Part shown: positions 34,964 to 62,027 of the stretch, one piece after another | How the letters are laid out: each line of letters begins with the position of its first letter | How positions within the stretch are numbered: position 1 is the stretch's first letter | Assembly (NCBI RefSeq): GCF_018812025.1 | Contig: NC_063058.1 | Span: forward strand, 23,467,797 to 23,531,796 | Direction of reading: 5' to 3' | DNA length: 64,000 nt | Origin: Megalobrama amblycephala | Lineage: Eukaryota; Chordata; Actinopteri; Cypriniformes; Xenocyprididae | Position numbers and translations under genes: made by a program | The notes under the pieces: generated by a model | Seen by the model: only the letters and a program-made list of their open reading frames with translations | Database searches by the model: none | Told to the model about the DNA's origin: nothing

Positions 34964-35331
34964 TGTAGCAAATTAGCTCAAAATAAATATGAATAATTAA
35001 TCATAACTAGTTATAATTAATTATTAATATTTTAATCAGTTAATAAAATTATCTTAATGTAATAAAATTAATATTACAATCAATTAACCTGTTGTTCAAT
35101 GAACACACAGTGTTAATTGTTTATTAATTCTAAGAAATGTTCATTTCCAGGTTATGGGAAATAACAATCTTATTCTTCTAAAAGCCTGTAGTCAGGACCG
35201 ACATGAATAGGGACTCCCGTATATGAGCGCAAAACACAGACAACCTTACGTGTGACATGAACAAGACTTTATTAACTAGACTAAACACTTAAACTACTCT
35301 AACATTCACACACATACATGCATACAGTTTA

Positions 35332-35368
<37 letters not shown>

Positions 35369-36455
35369 CTAAAGCAGAGTACAGGAAGCAAGAGGTTACA
35401 GCATTGTTGGACATTTCAGCAGATCAACAGCCTTGAGCAAACCATCAGTTTAGTTTTAACAGGCCCTCTTTAAAAGGGTAAGGATACTCAATGTATCCGA
35501 TAATGAGACTAAGTTTGATACTTGCATGTCTCTCCAAGTTGAATTAAAACTGTCCTGATGCAATTTGTGGAGGTTTCTGTTGAATCTTTGCTGATATTGT
35601 CTTGATGAAAGAGAACCAGTTGGATTCAGAGGATCTTTGGTGAATGGAAGGTCTAGGCCGAGGCCTGGCACAAGCTTGGGGTTCCTTAGAAGCTTCTAGC
35701 TTCTTACAGCATCATCTTGACGTCAGCATTTGTCAGTAAAAGAAAAGAAGAGGAGGACGAGCAGGAAGAGAGGGGGTTCCTTGTGATCAGTGAATATAAG
35801 GGTGAAGATGTCACACCCTCTTGAGGTGTCTGAGCCAATAAGGAGTTCCCCTTTCAGAGGGAAGTTTTACGAGTCTTTGTTCTGTAGCAAGATATTAGCA
35901 TAAGACACTGGATTGGATGAATGAGAGAATAACCTTCTAGCTTCCTATAATTCTAACATGTCACAGAGTTAGTAACATGTAACATAAATTACCAAATAGG
36001 AAATTAAAGTTGGAGTCCGTAGATACCAAACATGCTGCCAATGTGATCTCAGTTAACTATACATTTGCAACTATGGAACATTAATACCAAAATAGTTCAA
36101 AAGAGAGAATTAATACATAGAATAAAGCCTATAAAAGGAAAGTCATGAGATGGGAAAATTGGATACATGTTTATACATTTCCCAAGTGGTTATATAGAGA
36201 ATACATAGGATTAAAGAGTTTATTTGTCCTTCTCAGGAAGAATGAGTCACTAGTCTCTCCAGAATTCTTCTGGATCATAAAAGTACCATATAACTGTAAC
36301 AGGACACCTAGGTTGGCCTGTGTGCTAGCAACATTGGGATGCTGGTTACAGTTTTAGGGGGATGAGTTCAGAGAACTTTGATAGTGAGAGTGAGTTTATG
36401 GGTAATTCATTAAATACAATGAATAATTGTGTGGCTGATTGGTCCAGACGTTACA
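34964..36455. mobile_element. Probable solo LTR inside the hAT
   Basis: The 1492-bp insert starts TGTAGC and ends GTTACA (TG...CA), with CCAG directly repeated at 34960-34963 and 36456-36459. Removing it rejoins the hAT sequence as in the 12852 copy (TTTTGATCACCAG followed by CTGATCGCG). It contains a (GA)n run at about 35335-35366. No retroelement genes are inside. Confidence 0.6.
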
Positions 36456-38205
36456 CCAGCTGATCGCGTGAGCAAATGTGCGCACTTGCAGCGCAGACAG
36501 ACTGTATATATACTTAATCACTGTATTTTGCTGTTTTATAAAGGCAAAGCCATATCACGGTTTCGATTTTAGTTCGTTGGCAAAATACAACGTTAGAGAC
36601 CATTTACATGTTTTAAATTTTCGGTTCATTATGAAACGGTGGCACCGGGTCATTAATGGGAAACACTGAATGAACGTTTAGCTGACAAATGTGCCAAAGT
36701 TGTATTATCAGCTGTTATATCATAACAAAAACACTTCAACCGGACCGAAAGAGAGTCTCGAGGCCTGCCGCTGCTCTGAGTGAGTGACAGGTAGGCGTGG
36801 CTCTGTACATCTGCGGTGTGCGTGAACCAAGCGGCAACCTCCCCCAGTTTCTCGCGAAGCCAATACAGAAGTGACTTAAACTGAGATTCATCGACTGGCC
36901 GCTAGGGACAGGCTCCAAAAGAGAGCAGAATCTCATTGAGCCCCATATTAAATTGGCCAAATTTACAGCAGAAAAAAACATGTTTACAGTCTGGTTCAAA
37001 TTGTGGTTTTGGTCTGTATAGCTAATTTTGACCTTCATGACAACTCTGAGGGGGGTGAATTTTTTTATAACTCAACCGTTTAAATTATACTAAGCCTTAA
37101 AGTTCTGCATAATTAAGGGCGTGGTCACTTGAGTGACAGGTGGATCGCTCTGCTGTCTGCGAGCCGTCATGTTACCTCAGCTAATTCCAGCCGCTGAATT
37201 TGGCATCTCAGCCGTATTTGTGCTTTTTTCTCTCTTTTTTTAATACAATTATAAAATATGGCTGATCAATAGTTGAGACAGATGTGCGTCTGTGTAGATC
37301 TGTATGCATGCGGAAGAAACAGAACACACGTTGTTGGATTGTCTTGGCATTGGCTAAAAGTTCCTGAGATTTACTACAATGACAATGGCGGGAGGATATA
37401 AAACTCCGACAGCACTGCTTGGATATTATAACTAAAACTGCTGCATTTTGAAAAACTATACTTTGGACACGAGCTCATTTGTTTGTGAGATATAACGTTA
37501 TACGATCACAGACAGTTTTACAACACAAAGCTGCTCAGATTGCATTATTTCTTGAAGAACGATGATGGAGAGCAGATCAATCAGAAAAAAATGTGATGCA
37601 AACAATGGATAATATATCAATGGAATTTCATGGAATTAATGCTTTCGTGGACAAAAAAGTACTGTGTTTTGTTTTGCAATGGACATTTTACCCAAGTGCC
37701 ACGGATTGGATTCATCTCGCGATCTCTATTTCATTATAAAGGTATGAAGTTCCGTTTGATTTTTTTGTTGTTATTTGCACACCCCATACAAATTAATTAC
37801 TGGTGTTGGAGCATCTATATCTTATAAAAGAAAAAATAAAATAAATAACAACATAGATTGACAGTAAAGCTTTAGTACTTTCTAATGATATAGCTTGTTA
37901 TCTTTATTGATATTTTAGATAGTAAGATAGATAGCTCCTGCTAACATGGTCACGTCGAGCTAGGCGGGCGTGGTTTCAGCAACCAGTCACATGGGCTACT
38001 ACCACGTCCCACCTCTTTGTCCATTTTCAGTTATCCAGGAGTGATGTGCAGTCATGTGCTGCTAAGATGGCCTCATTTTTGGAAATGGGTCTGTCTGCGG
38101 ACTGCAAGAGGGGGGCGTAACAAGAAAGGGGCGTAACTTGTTGAGGGGGCGTAACTTGAAGTTGTCCAAATCACACAGTACCACAAGAGATGTCAACATG
38201 GCAAG

Positions 38206-38650
38206 ATGGCTGCTCGTAATGAGACAACGGTAAGAATGTTTTCCCGAGGTAACTTTTTGAAATTGAAGTGTATAAATCATTTTAATACAGTAGTAAGGCA
38301 TATTGGTATTGTTTCTGAAGGTGAATATCTATCAAAGTTTAACCTTTCTCTCTTATTGTTGTTAAGTAAGCATTTTATTTTAGGTTCTGGCAGGTTAACA
38401 ATTATTGGCGGGCATAAATAAGCTAGCTAGCCCGCTGAAAATCGTAACGTTGCTTGTAGATTAAATTAGTTTAGCATTAGCTGTACGTTAATTAAATTAT
38501 ATTAGTGGTTGGTTGAACTGAGGTTTACAATGTGCTGTATTAATTAACATTAGGGTAACGTTAAGCCCTATCTGTAACATTCTATTTGTAACGTTATTAC
38601 AAATATATATTATTTTTTCCTTTAGAGAACATGACTCTATTTGGAAAATG

Positions 38651-38682
<32 letters not shown>

Positions 38683-39332
38683 TTTTCAATGTTTGAGGAA
38701 AAAATAAAATATGTATTAAAAAAATCTTAATTTATTTGCTTCCAGCTTCATCCAACAGTTTGTAGGGAAGGTATATTAAAAAATCCAATTTCTGAAGGCC
38801 CATACTACAAATGCCAGTTCTGCAGCAAAATGGGAGAGTATGCATATGTTGTGGCACATATGCAAACCCACGAGAAGACAGCTGTTAAACACGGAGGTAT
38901 TTATGTTTCAATAAATGTTCCAGATCTTGTAAAATTTACAAATTGTCCACTAGTAATGATAAGCTTTTTATTCCAACGTTAATTTGTGTACACGTTTCAT
39001 TTTGAACATTACCATAAGCATAAAGTAGGTATGTATGAGTAAACTGTAAAACTGAATTTTTCTTGGTTTTAGGGTATAAAATGTAAAGATGCCATGGTGG
39101 ATGTTTAAAAAGCCATCATTATCACTGCTGCTATTGTGCAAGGATTATAACTCGGAAAAAATTATTTTTTAACCATGTGCAGAAATGTGGGTTGGCTGAC
39201 GCCTCAACAGGTCCCTGTGTCTCTGCAAACACCAGCATCTGTGCACCCTCCAGCGCCTGTGCACTACTATCCAGTGCACCCTCCAGTACACCCTCCAGCG
39301 CCTGTGTAGTATTAGTAGTAATTGTCTGGTGA
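38206..39332 (+). pseudogene. Three-exon zinc-finger gene inside a transposon, one in-frame stop
   Basis: Exon 1 38206-38229 (MAARNETT, donor GTAAGA), exon 2 38746-38896 (acceptor TTCCAG, donor GTATTT), exon 3 39073-39332 (acceptor TTTTAG). Phases agree throughout. Exon 2 has KCQFCSKMGEYAYVVAHMQT followed by H, a C2H2 finger; exon 3 has HCCYCARIITRKKLFFNHVQ followed by KC, a C2HC finger. A Ser/Cys-rich tail (SSACALLSSAPSSTPSSACV) ends at TGA 39330-39332. One in-frame TAA at 39084-39086 right after the exon 3 start breaks this copy, unless splicing avoids it. Probable role is DNA or RNA binding by the element's own product, or a captured host gene; this is inference. Confidence 0.6.
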
Positions 39333-39625
39333 ATTTTGTAGGCAGGTTAAGACATTAGATATTTAAAATTTACTGTAAAAGGAATACCAGTGTTTTGTTT
39401 AATAAAAAATATAAGAATAATAATAGCATGAATATTCAACGAATAGGAACAGGTAGTTTAACACTGGATTTAGATTTTTAAAAATGTACTGTAAGGGAAT
39501 ATTTTTTGTTTAAAAAGCTATTACAATTATGAAAATTGCATGTTTTTGGTGAGTTCATAATGTAATAAATTTCTCATAATGTAATCATTACATTGAGCAA
39601 GATTTTATTAGGTTTTGAGAAAATT

Positions 39626-40423
39626 ACACTAAAAAAAATGAACTTTCACTGTTGTTAGTTTCACTCAAACCACCCTTGTTCACATTACTTAAAAAACTCA
39701 TGTAACTACATGAAAGTAATTTAACTGCGTTGTTTCTACTAAAATTTAGTATTGTCAGCTTTACTTAGCAAGTGTTTGTTCAGTCAGCCTAACATTGCTG
39801 TGTGAAATGCTCACATTATTGTTGACATAACTAACTGTGCAGTGGATCCGTAGTTCCCAGCATGCTTTGCAAGGGACTGCATTAGGAGAGTAAATTTAGG
39901 GATTAAAGTGTTATTTTATGTGTTTTTCAGTAAAGGGAAAGATGTTGTTAGTTTATGTTAGTGTTTAATGTTCAGTTATGTTGGACATTTAGAGTAGTTT
40001 CTGTAATGTTTTTGAATGGTTACCATCATGCAGAAGAGTGTCGCCTGTGTTTAGGCTGTGCGCACTCACATTCGTGTGTTTATAGGATGAAATTCCTGCT
40101 CTCAATTCAATTCGGTTTGTTCAATTAGTTATTTTTTGAGTGCATTTTGATATGTTGTATCCTTTTTATTTAAATGATTATTCAAAAAAAAAGTGTAATC
40201 AACATAACATTATTAGGTAAACTGCACATATAAATATTATGTAACAATGACATTCAAATGATTTGTATTTACTCAAAGAAATTTAGTTCAGCTTTAATTG
40301 AATTTCTTTTGTTCATTCAACTAAATCGTTTTTTTTTTTTGTACAAATTACTCAATATTGTTGCGTGGAACCACTTGACACTTATTTTTTAAGTAAATCC
40401 AACAATTCATTTTTTTGAGTGTA
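39626..40423. mobile_element. Element with short inverted ends
   Basis: Starts ACACTAAAAAAAATGAA and ends, inverted, ACACTCAAAAAAATGAA, next to TA on both sides. Nested inside 38088-41886. Confidence 0.5.
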
Positions 40424-40580
40424 CTACATTATGAACATTGTTACAATAATAATGTAATACTTATTACAATATGTGCAGCTATTTCATGAGTTGCTACACA
40501 CCTGCTATATTACTAAATGTACCTGATTTTTCATATCAACAGAAGAGACTCCCTAGTTCACCCACAAATAGTTAGTTAGT

Positions 40581-40908
40581 TCACCCACAAATTAAAATTC
40601 TGTCATTAATTGCTCACCCTCGTGTCATGTCGTTCCACGCCATTCATCTTCACACAAATTAAGATATTTTTGATTAAATCCGTTTTAATTCTCTATTGAA
40701 TTTACCACATTCAAGTTCCAGAAAAAACTGTTGATGTAACTGCAGTGGTTAAATCTTAATTTTATGAAGCGACAAGAATACTTTTTGTGTGCAAAATAAA
40801 AAATATCTCAATTTGTATTCTGAAGATGCATGAAGGTCTTACGGGTGTGGAATGACATGTGGGTGAGTAATTAATGACAGAATTTGCATTTTTGGGTGAA
40901 CTAACCCT
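40581..40908. mobile_element. Kolobok-type MITE
   Basis: Left end AGTTCACCCACAAATT, right end GGGTGAACTAACCCT followed by TTAA at 40909-40912. Arms share ATTCTGTCATTAATT. The left TTAA is lost. Confidence 0.6.
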
Positions 40909-42122
40909 TTAACCACTTTGAACCTTAACAGTAACTAAGATTCAGTTCTTTAAACCATAATTGTTCATTAATTTATGACACCGAATGCTGTAACGTATTG
41001 TAGTTGTTGTTTTTTTGTTTTGTTTTTTAAATTTAAAGGTTGAAGTAAATGGCTTAAACAATAAGTCAACTGTAACTGTAACTTTTGTTACCCAAAATGA
41101 AATATGTTGAAATGGAAGAATTGTCTTAAACATTTGGGTTGATGTTTTATGTGCTTTTTTTTATGGTAAAACATTAATATTCATTGTTAATTCATGACAC
41201 CTAATGCTGTAACTTGTTACCAAATATGAAATATGAAACATTTATTGGAATTGATTTTTTTTTTTTTTTTTTTGAGGGAGAGAGAACAGACAAATAAATT
41301 CATAAATACTTCCTCAAAAGTAGCTTAATGTCATTTCATTTAAGCTTAGATTAAGAAATAAGTTTCAGATTCAGACGTCCTTTTTTATATAAGGAATAAA
41401 AGTTTCTTAATAGACTTTCATATATATTATTGAAAAATGGCAGGTTGAATACATAATTATGTTGTATTTTATAGTCAAGTGACCATATTAAATTATTAAA
41501 CGATGCAAACAAAATTCAATTCTCCATTAAAAAGACAATAGTGTCATCGTTCAGCTTAAGTCCGGTGTTTTTCACAGTCAATAACTAAAGTGCATAAATT
41601 ATGGAGGAAACAGGTGGCATCACATTTCAGAATATTTCATCCATCTCCTGCTTGAAGATCGCAATATATCATGCCGACATGACGATACTGACCACGGCAT
41701 GGTAAGACAAATAATGTTAAATAAACCATTTATAAGTAGTACGATTCTGTAGCGATTTATCTTGCCGACATTTCGCTTTGACATCTCGCGTGGTTCTGTG
41801 TGATTTGGACAACTTCAAGTTACGCCCCCTCAACAAGTTACGCCCCTTTCTTGTTACGCCCCCCTCTTGCAGTCCGCAGACAGATTCTATTGCATTTTTG
41901 CGTCAAAACTGCTGTTCAGAACTCTATGGGTGACGTCACGGACACTACGTCCATATTTTTTTACAGTCTATGTGAACGCGCTGTCGGAAAGAAGAGAGAA
42001 AGCGCTACCGGTAACGCTGTAGCTATGTATGGATAGTACTGTAGAAAAGCGGTATTGACCTGTTTAACATATTTTAATAGAGAGATATGTTTAGAAAAAT
42101 GATATTTTGACAGCACTGTTAA

Positions 42123-42521
<399 letters not shown>

Positions 42522-42651
42522 TAGAGATGCTGTGGAATGACCTCAAGAGAGCAATTCACACAAGACGTCCTAAGAATATGGGTGAGCCGAAGAAGTTCTG
42601 TAAGGAAGAATGGTCCAAAATTACTCCTGGACATTGTGCAGGTCTAATTCA

Positions 42652-43722
42652 AGTCAAGTCAAGTCAAATTTATTTATATAGCGCTTTTTACAATTGGTAA
42701 TTGTTTCAAAGCAGCTTTACATATTAGAAGCACAGAAAAAGAGAAGTGGTTAAAAATAAGCTGTACAAGCAAGCGTGGTAATATGTAACATATACAAGAT
42801 GGTGCTACATTAAGCCAATGTCGGCTGACTCCCAGGGGTGGAAAAAAACCCCTAGGAGAAAAACCCAGCGTGCTAACACTGGGAAAAAAGTCCTAGGAGG
42901 GAAAAAAAACCCTTGGAAGATATATATAATATATGTAAATGGATATGGAGATCAAAATCTGAATTATATATTTTTATTATAGATATTAAAAATAGATTAT
43001 ATATAAATATATGTAAGCGGATACGGAGATTAAAAATCTGAATTATAGATGCAGCCAGAACTGGATCTGTAGGCCCATTGTCTCCTGGGCTACGTTGTAG
43101 TCAGGTCCAGACACAGGTTCTCCATCTGATCTGGATACGGCCTGGATCCAGCACCCGGCAAACCTCAGGATAAGCAGAGAGACTGATATTAGTGTAGATG
43201 CCATTCTTATTCTGATGTACAGGTATATCTAGTGTTATAGGAAATGTTCTCGGTTCCGGCCGACCTAATTATTGCAGCGTAACAATCCTTTAACGGATTT
43301 GAAAAATGTTAATGTATTGATAATGTGTTATGTGTATGCAAGAGCAAAGAGATGTGTTTTTAGTCTAGATTTAAACTGACAGAGTGTGTCTGCTTCCCGA
43401 ACAATGCTAGGAAGATTGTTCCAGAGTTTAGGTGCTAAATAGGAAAAGGATCTGCCGCCTTCAGTTGATTTTGATATTCTGGGTATTATCAACTGGCCTG
43501 AATTCTGAGATCGCAATAGACGTGAAGGACTATAATGCACCAAGAGCTCGCTTAGATATTGGGGAGCTAAACCATTTAGAGCTTTATAAGTAAGTAGCAA
43601 GATTTTAAAATCTATACGATGTTTAATAGGGAGCCAATGTAATGTTGACAGAACTGGGCTAATATGGTCATACTTTCTGGTTCTAGTAAGAACTCTAGCT
43701 GCCGCATTTTGGACCAACTGTA
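42652..43722 (-). mobile_element. LINE 3' end inserted in the Tc1 element
   Basis: GTCTAATTCA is directly repeated at 42642-42651 and 43723-43732, an exact 10-bp target duplication. The minus strand encodes an ORF2 C-terminus (43717-43328): NAAARVLTRTRKYDHISPVL, LHWLPIKHRIDFKILLLTYK and LWNNLPSIVREADTL. The 3' UTR follows and ends in TTGACT-type short repeats next to the duplication. It is 5'-truncated, as is usual for LINE insertions. Confidence 0.88.
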
Positions 43723-43986
43723 GTCTAATTCACAGCTACAGGAAGCACTTGCTTGAGGTTATTGCTGCCAAAGGTGGTTCAAGCAGTTACTAAAGCACTG
43801 TTTCAATTACTTTTTCCACCATCACTTTGTATCTTTAATGGGTGTGTTCAATAAAGACATGAAAGATCATAACTGTGTTTTATCAGCTTAGAAATATTGT
43901 TTGTTGACATTTGTGACTTTGGTGAAGATCAGATCTGATGAGTGATTTAAGCAGAAAACCAAGAAATTTATATATCAGTATATGTA

Positions 43987-44222
43987 GGGCCGGTTCATAG
44001 ACAGGGCTTAGCCTAAGCCAGGATTAGGCTTTAGTTCAATTAAGATATTTAAGAAGCTTTTATAAATGTACCCTAGAAAAAAACATTACTGGTGTGCATC
44101 TTGAGACAAAACAATGGCACTGACATATTTTAAGATATGTCAGTACAAGTTACTTTCAGTTCAGCAGGTCAAACATGCATTTTAGTCTAGGACTAGCTTA
44201 AGCCTCGTCTGTGAAACCAGGG
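43987..44222. mobile_element. Short inverted-repeat MITE
   Basis: Left GGCCGGTTCATAGACAGGGC, right inverted CTGGTTTCACAGACGAGGC. About 236 bp, non-coding, directly abutting the Tc1 end. Confidence 0.6.
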
Positions 44223-45002
44223 GATAAAGTGTTATTATGGTTCTATAAAAACCTTCACTTAATACAAAAATAAAATTAATGAAATAATTATAATGTCCAT
44301 GTGATGTAAGTGGTTTGATAATACCATCTCTTAAGTAATCTTTTTTCATGCAATGCAACAGAAACTAGGATGAAACAAGGCATGAAACAAGATATGGAAT
44401 TTACCTATGATTAACTGGTTATTAAATTTACATTAATAAGCAGTAGTGGACCAGCTGGTTGTTCCAGTCTTAGATCTTAAGATGCATTCTGTTGAAACAT
44501 CTTGAATATTGGATTTCGCTGGAAGCTTGTCAAGTGATCTAACAATTATGGAAGGTGTATATGGATTTAATCCTTTGTTAAAGTGACAAACCAAATGATA
44601 TTTCTAAAGGCAGAAAATTAATTATTATTTATATTTATTTGTGCACCAATGGAAAAGTGTACAAACTGTTTTTGGCTCATGCAAGTTTGTTGTTGTATAC
44701 TGTTAAAAAAAACAACAGTTGACCTAACTTTAAAAAATAAGGCAACCTACTGTATTAACGGATTAGTTTAAGTTAAATTAACTAACAACTGAAAACTTAA
44801 ATACTTTTGCTGAGTGACAGGCAGTCTACTGAATTTAAACATTCATGGCAAGGAAATAAAAGATTGTTTAGCATTTAGCAATGCTACAAACATTCTTTCA
44901 CCATTACGTGTGATTTTCAAAGCCCGTAACATGATATGGGCAAACTAGAGGCAAACATATTACTCTTACAGGGAATTATATTAAATCCAATAGATGCAAT
45001 GA
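44223..45002. other. AT-rich intergenic sequence
   Basis: I see no ORF, exon signal or clear repeat boundary in this stretch. Confidence 0.4.
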
Positions 45003-45915
45003 GATTTCACCCAAAAATGAAAATTTGATGTTTATCTGCTCACCCCCAGGGCATCCAAGATGTAGGTGACTTTGTTTCTTCAGTAGAACACACATGATGA
45101 TTTTTAACTCCAACCGTTGCAATCAGTCAGTCACATAATCAAACGGCGGCTAATCAAAATGGTACTTACTTGTGCTTATCCGGATTGTTCAAACTGACTT
45201 AAAACTAAAAGATTACGTTCTCTCGCGCAAACTCATTCAGGAGTTGTGACTTTCCACGTATTCCCAACTTCTGAGTCTGCTTGCCTGAAGTTATGGTTGA
45301 TTGCTATTGAGGGTCTGCAGCAATCATTTTTCCCCTGATGATTTTACATACCCAGGAGAGGATCACGTACGACTTAAACCATCAGCTGTGCCTATGGTTT
45401 TTCCACATCTAAGTATGTGAACAAGATCTTTGTATGTGTCCTTTTTATGTTTAGTTTTGATGTAATAAAACCATGTTTTTTAGTGGTTTAGTTCCATTTG
45501 TATTACAGCTATTGTATTACAGGCACCATGTTTAAACTACGCAAGAGCACGTTCACACCTCATGCACTGGATGCTGTGCACACGCTCAAGGCAGTTGGAC
45601 ATAGTGGTGTATTAGAGGTAAAAAATTATATAAATACTGTTCGGTTTCTCGCACAAACTGATAATTTCATGTCTTAGGACATCAATGTGTCGTCGCGAGC
45701 CGCAGGGTTTAATTTGGATTTGTCTGTGCATGTTTTTTTTTACTCTCATAGATTTTGTTACCATTGCCATGCATTATACGACTGACAGACTGCAACGGTT
45801 GGAGTTAAAAATCATCATTTGATTTTGAATGTGTTCTAATGAAGAAACAAAGTCACCTACATCTTATTTAGCAGATAAACATAAAATTTTCATTTTCATT
45901 TTTGGGTGAACTAAC
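45003..45915. mobile_element. Kolobok-type element carrying a THAP domain
   Basis: Ends TTCACCCAAAAATGAAAATT and TTCATTTTTGGGTGAACTAA belong to the same family as 13924-14697, and the inner arms share GATGTAGGTGACTTTGTTTC with their inverse. TTAA flanks are not preserved. The centre encodes the THAP remnant. Confidence 0.6.
45159..45413 (+). pseudogene. THAP zinc-finger domain remnant
   Basis: From ATG at 45159: MVLTCAYPDCSN, a stop, LKTKRLRSLAQTHSGVVTFH, VFPTSESACLKLWLIAIE; after a one-frame slip VCSNHFSPDDFTYPGEDHVR and LKPSAVPMVFPHL. The C-x4-C, C-x2-H spacing, the VTFHVFP core and the closing AVPMVF box are the THAP pattern. One stop (TGA after CSN) and one frameshift kill it. THAP domains are DNA-binding modules of P-element and Kolobok transposases; its place inside TTAA-family ends supports a transposon source. 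Confidence 0.75.
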
Positions 45916-46339
45916 AACATTAGAACTTTTCACTGTTCATATCACACTTGTCTGAGCTTACAGTGTTGAAAACGCACAATGATTTGTCCTGCTTTGACTT
46001 TGTTGTGTTCTATTTTCACTGGTGGAACAAAAATAGACAAAATAATGCCTTAAATAATAATGCTTTCATAATAAATAATGCCTTAAATGTGCATTACATG
46101 CAAATAGATATATCGTGCTAACCCAGAACCAGCAATAGTTCATATTTAAAATAATATAGACATTAAATATGAGTAAAGTTTACTGTGCATTATACTGTGT
46201 AACTTCTCTAGAAAATAGTTGCGTCCCCAATATCAACATTTACATCCTTGTTTATTTGAGATGTATTTGAGTTTAGTGCGTGTGCTGGGTTCCACCTTAT
46301 ATCATCAATTACATTCTTCCAAAGTAAACTACAATTTAC
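45916..46339. promoter_or_regulatory. Proximal upstream region of gene 2
   Basis: About 420 bp of AT-rich, repeat-free sequence between the THAP element and the TATA box. This is the only non-transposon stretch upstream of gene 2, so its proximal promoter should lie here. I cannot assign individual factor sites. Confidence 0.35.
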
Positions 46340-46346
46340 TATAAAA
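46340..46346 (+). promoter_or_regulatory. TATA box of gene 2
   Basis: TATAAAA stands 43 bases before the first ATG of gene 2. With usual TATA spacing of about 30 bases, transcription would start near 46370, giving a very short 5' UTR. Known MUC2 and MUC5AC promoters have TATA boxes, which supports the call; no expression evidence is available here. Confidence 0.55.
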
Positions 46347-46382
46347 GGACAAGTTCTGAAAGACAGCTCACATTAGCTCTTG

Positions 46383-62027
<15,645 letters not shown>

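Larger units (their letters stand above)
38088..41886. mobile_element. DNA element with about 135-bp inverted ends carrying a zinc-finger gene
   Basis: Left end GTCTGTCTGCGGACTGCAAG and the following GGGGCGTAACAAGAAAGGG are repeated inverted at 41800-41886. The arms match to about 38220 and 41750. No transposase was recognised. It contains the spliced zinc-finger ORF, a palindromic repeat at 39626-40423 and a Kolobok-type element at 40581-40908. Confidence 0.65.
36829..41970. mobile_element. 5.1-kb insertion inside the hAT, itself composite
   Basis: The hAT sequence breaks after GTGAAC (36823-36828) and resumes at GTGAAC (41971-41976), a 6-bp direct repeat. The insert starts CAAGCGGCAACCTCC and ends TTTACAGTCTAT. 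Family not assigned. It encloses the element at 38088-41886. Confidence 0.55.
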
